Assembly: GCF_026342015.1 (NCBI RefSeq)
Contig: NZ_JAPENL010000002.1
Coordinates: 1,803,001-1,867,000 of the forward strand
Source: Micromonospora lupini
GTDB taxonomy: Bacteria; Actinomycetota; Actinomycetes; Mycobacteriales; Micromonosporaceae
Direction of reading: 5' to 3'
DNA length: 64,000 nucleotides
A program made the position numbers and the translations under genes. Of the stretch, positions 1-7,490 are shown piece after piece. The notes under the pieces are model-generated. The model worked only from the letters and a program-made list of their open reading frames with translations. It did no database searches and was not told the origin of the DNA. How positions within the stretch are numbered: the first letter of the stretch is position 1; every line of letters starts with the position of its first letter.

Positions 1-1
1 T

Positions 2-949
2 CTACCCTCTCGCCTTAGGGATCTTCGGCGCAATCACATAGCCGGTCCGTGTCAGTTGTGCGAGCGCACGGACGTGGCGCGCTTTGTCTTCAGCGCGCCA
101 GTTTTCCGGCGTTTGCAGGGTGAGCCGGGCTAGGAACTCCCAGTCGACAACGTGATCTTCACTCCGGTCAGCGATGTAGTCACGGACTAGTAACTGAAGG
201 GCTAGTAGGTGTCCTGTGGCATCGTTCTTGATCATTTGGCCCGCCACCGCAGCCATCGCCAGAGCCAGGTCAACCGCCTGGACCTCGTCCAGGCGGAAAA
301 TCTCACCCCAAAACTCCGCAGAAGACGGTCGTTTCACCCCGTCTTCGTAGGTGCTAGAGGTTTTGCCAGCCAGTACTGCCCAGTTAGCGTGTACCGCCCC
401 CGTGCTTCGTCCTTGCCGCAGCAGCTTCTCGGCTTGCCGTGAGTTCCGCTTAAGCGCCTTCACGATGTCGCTGTTTCGTGTTACCATCCCGCTTTTGAGG
501 ACATATAGGTGGTGGTCCCCGGTAAGAGGATCGAACCTTTGGAGGTCAATACCCTCCGCAGCCGATTTTTGGGCATCAGGGCTTCCGTCGCTGGCCAAAG
601 CTTCCAGCGCCCAACCACCAGCAGTGACGTAGTTCCGGCTGTCGTAGTCCTCCACCAGCCGTTGCGCAGCCTCCGAGGTAGTCAGCCCGTCTAGCTGGAT
701 CCTCCGGATGAACGGGTTGATTCGCTTGATGATGAGGTTCCTGTAGTCGGGTACGGCGTTGCGGATCACGCGCACATACCAGTAGTGGAAAGCCTCAGCG
801 AACCCTCTTACCCCGGCGACAACATGAGCGTCATCGGGGCCAACGCCTGCAGGAACGCCCGCAAGCTCTCGTACAGCAGCGACAATGTCAGCCGATTGGA
901 GCGGTATCGTCGGCCTTTGCTCTTGCGTCAACAGGCGTCTCCACGTCAT
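2..949 (-). CDS. Candidate type II restriction endonuclease (partner of the adjacent C5 methyltransferase)
   Basis: A 315-residue protein follows the cytosine methyltransferase on the same strand and overlaps its 3' end by 62 bp, the usual place for the nuclease of a type II restriction-modification pair. I recognise no named family. Residues about 134-154 contain IDLQRFDP followed by YVLKSG, which fits a PD-(D/E)XK-like active site (D135 or D140, K152), followed by a helical segment rich in Lys, Arg and Asn. The ATG at 949 was chosen because the upstream open frame is Arg-rich and lies antiparallel-free inside the methyltransferase coding region. Base composition is clearly lower in GC than the neighbours beyond 3 kb, suggesting acquisition. 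Function rests on context and the motif, so it is an inference. The stop codon is at positions 2-4, so the gene is complete. Confidence 0.55.
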   Translation of the reverse strand: MTWRRLLTQEQRPTIPLQSADIVAAVRELAGVPAGVGPDDAHVVAGVRGFAEAFHYWYVRVIRNAVPDYRNLIIKRINPFIRRIQLDGLTTSEAAQRLVEDYDSRNYVTAGGWALEALASDGSPDAQKSAAEGIDLQRFDPLTGDHHLYVLKSGMVTRNSDIVKALKRNSRQAEKLLRQGRSTGAVHANWAVLAGKTSSTYEDGVKRPSSAEFWGEIFRLDEVQAVDLALAMAAVAGQMIKNDATGHLLALQLLVRDYIADRSEDHVVDWEFLARLTLQTPENWRAEDKARHVRALAQLTRTGYVIAPKIPKARG

Positions 950-2192
950 ACGCGGCCCACACGTGGTCCGGGCGAATCGGAACGTGAAGATGGTAGCCCT
1001 CCCGCAGCGTCCAGCCATGCGTGCCGGGTCTGCGGTTAGCCGAGCTCTGCCGCCAAGCCGGAACCAGTGGCTCCTCCTCCCGCTCCCCGGCGGCGAACCG
1101 AAGGAGCTGCGCCCCCAGCGCCTTGCCGAGTAGCGGAGGCACGGCGTTGCCGATCTGCTGGTACTGACTACGGAAGCCGCCGGCGAACTCAGTGCCTGCC
1201 GGGAAGCTCTGAACGGCGGCACATTCGTTGACTGAGAGACACCGAAGCTCGTCGGGATGAATCAGGGCGGTGCTCGAGTGGTCCGGCATCCCGAGGATTG
1301 TCGGTGCAGGTAACTCCCAGGACAGCCGTCGCCACCAGCCGCTTTTGCCGCCAGTTGCGTGGTATGCCCGCCCCATCGTCTCGCGCCGGAGAGCATCGGG
1401 TAGGTGCCGCCAGTTGCCGCCAGGGGGGATGTTGCGGTAGACCGCCTTTTTCCGTTCGCTGATTGGCATGACAGGTCCGAGGTCGTTAACGCCTTGGAGT
1501 GCCTGCCGGAGGGTCTTGAACGGCTGGTTCGCCGTGCCGAAGGTGGGCCGAGGCAACCAGCATGGGACGGCGCCCTTGGTCGCGATTAGGACGGACCGTT
1601 GGCGCATCTGCGGAACCCCGTAGTCGGCGGCCTCAGCGACTCCCCAGCTGACGGCATAGCCGCGAAGCCCGAGCTGATCGAGCAGCCACTTGAGGAACGA
1701 GCCCTTCCGCTCCTCCAGTGGTGCGTCCAGTGGCCACCGCGGTCCTCGCTCGACTAAGGGGCGATGCTGGAGTGCCGCTGACAGCATGCCGTCAACGTTC
1801 TCGATCAGGAGAAACTGCGGGTCGAAGGCGTCGACCCACGTGAGGTAGGCCGGGAAGAGAGTAGTTGCTCGGGCGTCGGACAGCCCTTGGCGGCGGCCGG
1901 ACGTGGTGAAGGGCTGGCAAGGAGGGCCACCGGCTAGAAGAGGAAGCTCGCCTGGTCGGAAGCCAAGCTCGTCACGAAGCTGGACCGGGTCGATGTCTTC
2001 AAGTCGGCGATCGAGAACCTTTGTCGGCCGCTCGCGGTTCTTCGCCTGCCTCTGAAGGGTGCCGACGCAGTCCGGGTCCATCTCGACTTGGGCGGCGATG
2101 TTCCAGCCTGCCCACTCAAGCCCAAGATCGAGGCCGCCCGCTCCTGAGAAGAGGGAGACCACGTCGCGGCTTGGTTGCGGTCCCCGGCTCAT
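888..2192 (-). CDS. DNA (cytosine-5-)-methyltransferase, Dcm family
   Basis: This enzyme transfers a methyl group from S-adenosylmethionine to C5 of a cytosine in a specific DNA site. All landmark motifs are visible in order: motif I VVSLFSGAGG (11-20), motif IV GGPPCQPF with catalytic Cys92, motif VI ENV (131-133), motif VIII QMRQR (195-199), the target-recognition stretch, and motif X QIGNAVPP (346-353). The 434-residue length is normal, with about 65 residues of tail after motif X. The start MSRGPQPSRD places motif I at the expected distance from the N-terminus. The candidate nuclease follows and overlaps. The sequence specificity cannot be read from the protein. Confidence 0.97.
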   Translation of the reverse strand: MSRGPQPSRDVVSLFSGAGGLDLGLEWAGWNIAAQVEMDPDCVGTLQRQAKNRERPTKVLDRRLEDIDPVQLRDELGFRPGELPLLAGGPPCQPFTTSGRRQGLSDARATTLFPAYLTWVDAFDPQFLLIENVDGMLSAALQHRPLVERGPRWPLDAPLEERKGSFLKWLLDQLGLRGYAVSWGVAEAADYGVPQMRQRSVLIATKGAVPCWLPRPTFGTANQPFKTLRQALQGVNDLGPVMPISERKKAVYRNIPPGGNWRHLPDALRRETMGRAYHATGGKSGWWRRLSWELPAPTILGMPDHSSTALIHPDELRCLSVNECAAVQSFPAGTEFAGGFRSQYQQIGNAVPPLLGKALGAQLLRFAAGEREEEPLVPAWRQSSANRRPGTHGWTLREGYHLHVPIRPDHVWAAYDVETPVDARAKADDTAPIG

Positions 2193-2318
2193 GCACTAAG
2201 TCCCTTCTCTGGCTAGCGCAGCGTCCTGGACACAGGGCCTGCGCACGCCCCATCCTTCTTGGGATGTGACATTGCTACAAGGTATCTGGTGAGCGAGATG
2301 ACGACGAAGGAGGCGCGC

Positions 2319-2591
2319 ATGCCTCGATCGACCGACGGAGCGGCCAAAGAGCAAATCCTCATCCGTGTCGATGCTGAGACCTACACCGCACTTCAGCTCG
2401 CGCAGCCGTTTGAGGGGCGTAGGTCGATGCAAGACCTCGTGTGCGCGATCATCGAGGACTTCGTCGTCGGACTGCGATCGAGAGAGCCGGGTTTCGAGAA
2501 GGCTCTGCTCGGACTGCGAGAGGCGCAGGCACCGAAGGACGGTGTACTTGCGCGGCGCGGTGTCTACGGAGGTCGGGCCGTCGGCTCCTGA
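2319..2591 (+). CDS. Small ribbon-helix-helix-like protein divergent from the R-M genes
   Basis: A 90-residue protein is divergently transcribed from the methyltransferase, about 125 bp away. The ATG at 2319 was chosen because GAAGGAGG lies 5 bases upstream, an excellent ribosome binding site; an in-frame ATG at 2298 lacks one as good. Residues about 12-45 (ILIRVDAETYTALQLA, then a Gly-Arg-Arg turn and MQDLVCAIIEDFV) fit a beta strand plus two helices, as in ribbon-helix-helix DNA-binding proteins such as Arc, MetJ and antitoxins. It could be a control protein for the restriction system or an antitoxin without a visible toxin. The fold assignment is inferred from pattern only. Confidence 0.6.
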   Translation: MPRSTDGAAKEQILIRVDAETYTALQLAQPFEGRRSMQDLVCAIIEDFVVGLRSREPGFEKALLGLREAQAPKDGVLARRGVYGGRAVGS

Positions 2592-3002
2592 CAGCCTGCT
2601 CATGTACGGCCATCTGTACAGCCAAGCCGACCGACCTGGCCAGTCGCGTGCAGACACGAGGCGACGGCGCGAGCAGATCAGCGGCAACGGCCGACGTCGG
2701 CCGACAGCGGTCTTGATCTTTGCAAGGCAGGGTTCCGGGAACTGGTCGCGCTGCGGACGGCCCTGCGAGCGGTCTTCGGCCGTCCTCGGGCGCCAGCAGC
2801 GCGCCGGCCGGAAGTCAGCCGATCGTCAGCGAACGCCGTACCGCGCAGTCACACTCGATCATGCTCGACGGCACGACCGACGCGTCTGACCACGCGGTAC
2901 GGCACTCGATCACACCCGCTGCTACGTCAGGTCACTTTCCCCCCGACGGGGGTCGTCCCTTTCCCAGGGAGCGCTCCCGCACGACACGGCTGCCCGCTCT
3001 TC
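2592..3002. other. Gene-free stretch after the restriction-modification genes
   Basis: No convincing coding region is seen on either strand; open frames here are Arg-rich by-products of GC content. The segment holds an inverted and direct repeat pair at 2835-2912 and separates the lower-GC restriction-modification genes from ordinary high-GC chromosomal genes. Confidence 0.5.
2835..2912. repeat. Inverted repeat nested with a direct repeat
   Basis: GCCGTACCGC at 2835-2844 is matched perfectly by its reverse complement at 2894-2903. The 10-mer CACTCGATCA occurs directly at 2852-2861 and 2903-2912. The loop of about 49 bases is too long for an ordinary terminator. It may mark the edge of the acquired restriction-modification segment or be a protein-binding site; nothing nearby decides. 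Confidence 0.5.
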
Positions 3003-3617
3003 CTACTCCACGCCGAGTCGGCGGGCGCCAAACAGCTCGAAGAGCCGGGGCAGCCGCCTGCGCCACTCGTCTTCGTCGCTCAGGTCCCAGCGCTCCTCGG
3101 CAGGCTCCGGGTCGGGGTGCGGCGGAGCAGCCGCGGCCTGCGCCGACTCGGCGGCCTCCCAGAATGCCTCGTCGTCACCCGTCAGCCGCTCGTACGCCGT
3201 CTGCGCGGCGAACTGGAGAGCTTCGTCGCCGATCCACAGGTCACGGCCTTCCGATGCGCTGATCTGCCGTATCGCGGGATGGTCGGCGAGCGAGTCGGGG
3301 TCACGCGCCACCAACTCGAACGCTGTTCTCCCCAGACCGACCAGCCCTGCCTGGAAATCGGAGAATCCGTCGTCGGAGAGAAACCCGTACTCGATGATCC
3401 AGCACGCCGCGCAGACGTCCCAGGTGTCGACCTGGTCCACCACCTCGTCGAGCACCTGGTCGAACGCCACGATGTGCGACAGCGGGAGTCGCATCAGCTC
3501 CGCCACCAGGGCCTCGGCGACCGCACTCGGTTGACCGTCGCGCTGGGGCTGGTCCGCTGCCACGCCTGCCGCCGTTCGCGCACGCTCCACGACACTCCAG
3601 AACTCCTCCACGTTCAC
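3003..3617 (-). CDS. DUF4240 domain protein
   Basis: The 204-residue acidic protein begins VNVEEFWSVVERAR, matching the N-terminal FW-containing helix that defines DUF4240 proteins. The middle (AELMRLPLSHIVAFDQVLDE, then WDVCAACWIIEYG and DGFSDFQAGLVGLG) follows the family pattern, and the C-terminus is Glu/Trp-rich. The GTG at 3617 was chosen because the family starts just before the EEFW helix; the ribosome binding site is poor, so a second GTG two codons later is possible. Function is unknown for the family. It is transcribed away from the sigma factor gene at 3710 and shares its short upstream region. Confidence 0.8.
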   Translation of the reverse strand: MNVEEFWSVVERARTAAGVAADQPQRDGQPSAVAEALVAELMRLPLSHIVAFDQVLDEVVDQVDTWDVCAACWIIEYGFLSDDGFSDFQAGLVGLGRTAFELVARDPDSLADHPAIRQISASEGRDLWIGDEALQFAAQTAYERLTGDDEAFWEAAESAQAAAAPPHPDPEPAEERWDLSDEDEWRRRLPRLFELFGARRLGVE

Positions 3618-3709
3618 GGCCAGGAGTGTCCCCGATGGCTGTGACAGGTTGGGGCGCGGTAATCGTCGGGCCTCCCGTGACACAAGCCAGGGTGAGAGTC
3701 GCCGAGGCA

Positions 3710-4273
3710 ATGGGGGTTCGGGTGGGTCCACCGGGGAAGCGCGACGAGGGCTGGTTCACCAGCCTCTACGCCGCCGAGTACGCACACATCGTGAGGTACG
3801 GCCTGCGCCGATTAGCGGACGCCGACGCGTCGGCGGAACTCGCTCAGGAGGTCTTCGTCGTCGCGTGGCGTCGTCGCGGCGAGGTGCCGGACCGCAGTCT
3901 GCCCTGGCTGTACGGGGTGGCCCGGCGCCTGCTGGCCAACCAGTGGCGGTCCCGACGCGCAGCCCCGGACCTCCTGCCGATCGCCCACGCCGATCTGACG
4001 CGGGTGGCCGATCCGTCCGGCGCCGACCGGACCCTGGGGGTAGCCGACGTGCGGGCCGCGCTGGCCACCCTCAACGAGATGGATCAGGAGATCCTGCGGC
4101 TCGTCGGTTGGGAGGAGTTGACGGTGGCCGAGGCGGCCCAGGTCCTCGGCTGCACCCGTGCGACCGCGGCGGTGCGCCTGCACCGCGCCCGCCGTCGTCT
4201 CACCGAAGCGATGTCGGACCAGCCGGCCCGCTTACGACGCCCGCTGCTGGTCGCTACCCGAAAGGATCTGTGA
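3710..4273 (+). CDS. ECF RNA polymerase sigma factor (sigma-70 family)
   Basis: The 187-residue protein has the two helical regions of an extracytoplasmic-function sigma factor. Region 2 (WFTSLYAAEYAHIVRYGLRR, then AELAQEVFVVAWRR) binds core polymerase and the -10 element. Region 4 (LNEMDQEILRLVGWEELTVA, then AAQVLGCTRATAAVRLHRAR) is the helix-turn-helix for the -35 element. The ATG at 3710 was chosen because upstream sequence is not sigma-like; an earlier start cannot be excluded. Its TGA overlaps the ATG of the next gene by one base, so the two are probably translationally coupled. Two TTA leucine codons (3812 and 4232) are present, unusual in high-GC actinomycetes and a possible point of bldA control. 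Confidence 0.9.
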   Translation: MGVRVGPPGKRDEGWFTSLYAAEYAHIVRYGLRRLADADASAELAQEVFVVAWRRRGEVPDRSLPWLYGVARRLLANQWRSRRAAPDLLPIAHADLTRVADPSGADRTLGVADVRAALATLNEMDQEILRLVGWEELTVAEAAQVLGCTRATAAVRLHRARRRLTEAMSDQPARLRRPLLVATRKDL

Positions 4274-5301
4274 TGGACGGAGCCGAACGAATCCGTACCC
4301 TTCTCGGCCCTGCCGACCCGGCCCGCACCATCGCCGTCGCGCCGCCGCCGGTTTCGGCGCGCGACCTGATCGAGCGTGCCGCCGCAACCGACCATGCGAC
4401 CGGACGCCGTCGCGTACACCCGACGCGCCGGCTGGTCCTGACGGCCGGGACGGTCGCGGTCGCGGCCGGTGCCGTGGCCGTCCTCCGACCGTTCGACGAA
4501 CGAACGCCGGACGATCCGGGCGGACCCGGCGATCCCGGCGGACCCGGCGGACCCGGCGGACCCGTGGGGACGCTGTTGGTGCCGGTCGCGTACCAGTTCG
4601 ACGCCGACCCACCGGCGGCCGGCCCGCAGCTACGCACGCTGGCCACCAAGATCAAGGACACGGGGTACGACCACCGCACCGGGCGCTACATGTACCACCA
4701 CACGAAGGGGTGGGGCGATCCGGTGATGAGCTCCGCCGACGATCGTTACCACGTGGCCTTTGCCGGTGAGTCGAAGGTCTGGCAGGCCGCCGACGGGACC
4801 GGCAGCCAGAGCAACACGCAGATGGAGCCGCAGTACCCGGATCAGGAGTCCCGCGACTACTGGCAGCGCAAGCTCGCGGGTCCCGAGGTGGCTGACAGTG
4901 CCGCCATGATCCCGTTGCCACCCATGGAGCTCACGCCGCCGCCGGCCGACCCGTCGCGGTTGCGCGAGCTGTTGAAGGTCGAGTACGGCGCGGGGGCGGC
5001 GAGCAAGGAGGTCAACACGCTCTACGCGAGGTACGTCGTACCGCGTGCGACCCGAGCGCAGATCCTGTGGGTCCTCGCCGACGTGCCCGGCTTCCGCTGG
5101 CGGGGACGGGTGACCGACCGGGCCGGCCGGGCCGGTGTCGCGGTCACCGTCGACGAGCGCGAGCACGACCAGCAGTCTTTGCTGATCTTCGACCCGAAGA
5201 CGGGTGAACTGCTCGCCCACGAGTTGCTGACGTTGACGCCAGTGCGGATCAGCGCGTACCAACTGATCCTCGACACGGCCTGGACCGACCGGATCGGCTG
5301 A
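4273..5301 (+). CDS. CU044_5270-type membrane protein, putative partner of the ECF sigma factor
   Basis: The 342-residue protein has an N-terminal cytoplasmic part, one transmembrane helix at about 57-75 (LVLTAGTVAVAAGAVAVL), a Gly-Pro-Asp low-complexity linker of GGPGDPGGPGGPGG type, and a large extracytoplasmic domain. This layout matches the CU044_5270 family, which in actinobacteria usually follows a sigma-70 gene. By position and topology it may hold or sense for the sigma factor across the membrane, but no canonical zinc-binding anti-sigma motif is present, so the regulatory role is inference. The ATG overlaps the sigma gene stop. Confidence 0.8.
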   Translation: MDGAERIRTLLGPADPARTIAVAPPPVSARDLIERAAATDHATGRRRVHPTRRLVLTAGTVAVAAGAVAVLRPFDERTPDDPGGPGDPGGPGGPGGPVGTLLVPVAYQFDADPPAAGPQLRTLATKIKDTGYDHRTGRYMYHHTKGWGDPVMSSADDRYHVAFAGESKVWQAADGTGSQSNTQMEPQYPDQESRDYWQRKLAGPEVADSAAMIPLPPMELTPPPADPSRLRELLKVEYGAGAASKEVNTLYARYVVPRATRAQILWVLADVPGFRWRGRVTDRAGRAGVAVTVDEREHDQQSLLIFDPKTGELLAHELLTLTPVRISAYQLILDTAWTDRIG

Positions 5302-5307
5302 CCGCCG

Positions 5308-5343
5308 ACGTCGGGGCCGCTCCCTCGGGAGCGGCCCCGACGT
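5308..5343. terminator. Strong hairpin between two convergent sigma-factor operons
   Basis: The sequence is an almost perfect palindrome: a 16-base arm containing GGGGCCGCTCCC, a loop of TCGG type, and the matching arm. It lies 6 bases after the stop of the plus-strand gene and 42 bases from the stop of the minus-strand gene, so it can terminate transcription from both sides. No U-tract is evident, as is common in actinobacteria. Confidence 0.85.
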
Positions 5344-5385
5344 GTGTCCCCGACACGGCGGACGTGGACGAGCCGAGCTTCCGTC

Positions 5386-6711
5386 TTACGTGAGGGACAC
5401 CGTGCTGACGGTGCCGCCGCTGGCGGTTACCCGTACCTCGGTGGCGGTGGACGGCAGCAGCGCCGCGTTCCGGCCGGCGTCCTGCCACTGGCCGGCGTCG
5501 CTCCGATAACTAAGCGCCGACCCCTCGGCGGCGACGAGGATGCCCTGGTCGTCCGGCAGGCGCAGCCGGACCGGCAACGGCGCCTTCCAGTCGGCGAACG
5601 CGCTGGCCACGGCGTGGAGGGGAGCATTACCGCGTGCGAGCAGCGCAACGACGCGGACGGGGTCGCTGTCGTACTGGATGCTCTGCAGAAGTAACCGTCG
5701 GCCGTCGGCTGTCGCCCCGTAGACGTACAGCTCGGGGGAGTGCCCCTGGTCGTGAAAGCCGGCAACGTCGATCCATGCGGCGAGCGCTTCGGGCCCGGCG
5801 GCGATCTCGTAAGCGGACCCGCCGCCCTCGTACCGGGGGTCGCTGGGGTCGCCGCCCCACGCCTGATCGGCGCCGGGCAGGGTGCGTCTGATTCGCTGTA
5901 CGTCCCGGCGAGCGCCGCCGTTGGAGAAGAGGACGTCTGCGGCGCCGAGGATCTGCACCGTGTTCACGTCGCTCACGGGCGTGAAGGAGAGGGCAACGGT
6001 GACCTTCGTCCTCTGCGGGGGAATCCGCAGGATCGCCGCGCCTTCCTCGAACGTCACCGGCTGGTAGGTGCGGATGGTCTTGCCGTCCGGCGCGTACCGC
6101 AGCTCGGGCGAGAACTCCATCGGCTGCCCGCTGTCGAGGACGAGGAGCACGTCGCGCTCCGCCCCGAGAAGTACGGCCTGCGGACTGCGCTGCCGTGCGT
6201 CGTCGGTGAGAGATTCGATAGCCCTGACCTGTGGACCATCGGCGGTGGGCTCGACGAACCCTACCCATCCGATGTGGTTGTTCCCCGTGCCTTCGATCGA
6301 ACGGGTCGCGCCGGCGTAAGCGACGTAGGCAGCGGGGCCGGCAGGCGTTCTTCCCGCCCACACGACGTGTGGGTCACCAGGCATCTGCGTATCGCCCGCG
6401 CGATCCAGATGCCGCCGCCATGCCGCACGGACCTGACGCAGGTACGCGTCGTCACCGGCCAGGTCACCCTTGGTCGGATCGTCGAACAACGGCGAGGCCG
6501 CCGAGGTAGTGTCGCGTCCGACCGGGACCGTGAGCACGCCGCCCAGGGGGATCGCCACAATGGCCGCGCAGGCCGCAGTCAGCACGACCTGGAAGCGCCG
6601 CACTCGCCGACGGCCGCCACGGCGCACATCTTCCAACAGGTCGGGTCGACCACTGAGGTGGCTGGTCGCTCGGTGCAGGGCCTCTCGCACGTCGTTGTCA
6701 CTCGGGTTCAC
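5386..6711 (-). CDS. Single-pass membrane protein following a SigE-family sigma factor
   Basis: The 441-residue protein has a short basic N-terminal region, one transmembrane segment at about residues 41-61 (FQVVLTAACAAIVAIPLGGVL), and a long extracytoplasmic part rich in beta-strand patterns. GTG at 6711 is preceded by GGGAG about 7 bases upstream and overlaps the sigma gene stop by 4 bases, so expression is coupled to the sigma factor. It probably acts as a membrane sensor or anti-sigma partner, though no known anti-sigma motif was recognised. The arrangement mirrors the plus-strand pair at 3710-5301. Confidence 0.75.
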   Translation of the reverse strand: MNPSDNDVREALHRATSHLSGRPDLLEDVRRGGRRRVRRFQVVLTAACAAIVAIPLGGVLTVPVGRDTTSAASPLFDDPTKGDLAGDDAYLRQVRAAWRRHLDRAGDTQMPGDPHVVWAGRTPAGPAAYVAYAGATRSIEGTGNNHIGWVGFVEPTADGPQVRAIESLTDDARQRSPQAVLLGAERDVLLVLDSGQPMEFSPELRYAPDGKTIRTYQPVTFEEGAAILRIPPQRTKVTVALSFTPVSDVNTVQILGAADVLFSNGGARRDVQRIRRTLPGADQAWGGDPSDPRYEGGGSAYEIAAGPEALAAWIDVAGFHDQGHSPELYVYGATADGRRLLLQSIQYDSDPVRVVALLARGNAPLHAVASAFADWKAPLPVRLRLPDDQGILVAAEGSALSYRSDAGQWQDAGRNAALLPSTATEVRVTASGGTVSTVSLT

Positions 6712-7229
6712 CGCGAACTCTCCCTGTCGATGGTGGACATGACGAGACCTGGTGCGGCAAGAGCCGTCCGCAGATGAGCCAGTCCGCGCGAGGCGTGGCT
6801 CTTCACCGTTCCCTCGGAACAGCCCAGAGCGGCGGCAACATCGGCGGTGGGAAGATCTTCCAGGTAACGGAGCACGACGGCCGCGCGTTGCCGAGCCGGC
6901 AGGTCGCGCAGTGCCGCGACGACCGCCCGGCGAAGCGCGACATCGTCCGCGTGGTCCCCTGTGACGGCGTCGTGGTCGTCCAGGGCCTGCTCGGGCCGCC
7001 GCCTTCGCCCACGCCACCGGTTGATCGATCGGTTGACCAGCGCACGGCGTGCGTAAGCCTCCGGACTGGTCTGCACGCGACGCCAGCGCACGTACACCTG
7101 CTCCAGAACCTCCTGCAGCAGATCCTCGGCGGCATGCCGATCGCCCGTCAGCAGGTAGGCGACCCGCAACAGCGCGCCCGACCGTGTACGGACGAACTCG
7201 TCGAACTCCGCGCCCCGCGAATCTCGCAT
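6708..7229 (-). CDS. SigE-family ECF RNA polymerase sigma factor
   Basis: The 173-residue protein starts MRDSRGAEFDEFVRTRSGAL, typical of the SigE family of actinobacterial ECF sigma factors. Region 2 contains LLRVAYLLTGDRHAAEDLLQ and VYVRWRRV; region 4 contains LPARQRAAVVLRYLEDLPTA and the recognition helix EGTVKSHASRGLAHLR. The ATG at 7229 has CCGGAGGTCAG directly upstream, a strong ribosome binding site. It overlaps the following membrane-protein gene by 4 bases. Confidence 0.93.
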   Translation of the reverse strand: MRDSRGAEFDEFVRTRSGALLRVAYLLTGDRHAAEDLLQEVLEQVYVRWRRVQTSPEAYARRALVNRSINRWRGRRRRPEQALDDHDAVTGDHADDVALRRAVVAALRDLPARQRAAVVLRYLEDLPTADVAAALGCSEGTVKSHASRGLAHLRTALAAPGLVMSTIDRESSR

Positions 7230-7380
7230 CTGACCTCCGGTCTCGTCACTGAGCAAGACACCGCGACGCGTCCGCCGGTTTACCGGTCTGCGCTCCAGTT
7301 CCCGTACGAGAGGCGTCGACCCTGCTGGCGGCACCGGTGACCTCGACCCGCGCTTAGCAGATCAACTCTCTCGCCGGGCG

Positions 7381-7408
7381 TTGTCCACAGCGCGCCAAGT
7401 TATCCACA
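7381..7408 (+). promoter_or_regulatory. Pair of DnaA-box sequences upstream of ssd/tad
   Basis: TTGTCCACA (7381-7389) and TTATCCACA (7400-7408) lie in the same orientation, 19 bases start to start, in the divergent region between the sigE-like gene and ssd. The second is the classical DnaA-box consensus; the first is the form favoured in Streptomyces. They could make the ssd-tad operon or the sigma gene responsive to DnaA, or titrate DnaA. Binding is inferred from sequence only. Confidence 0.6.
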
Positions 7409-7490
7409 GGCGGCCTGCTCGGGGTGGGGTGCGGGGCCGATCGCGAGCAGGGTCGGCGGTGCACCCCGATCCCGACCGCTGGAGGCCGCG

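Noticed and set aside
2..949. Naming the candidate nuclease as SacI-family
   Set aside because: The conserved pieces I recall for SacI-type proteins are not present, so no family name is given.
2196..2687. Minus-strand frame overlapping the RHH-like gene
   Set aside because: It has no ribosome binding site and an Arg/Leu/Ser antisense composition, while the plus-strand gene has an ideal binding site and plausible fold.
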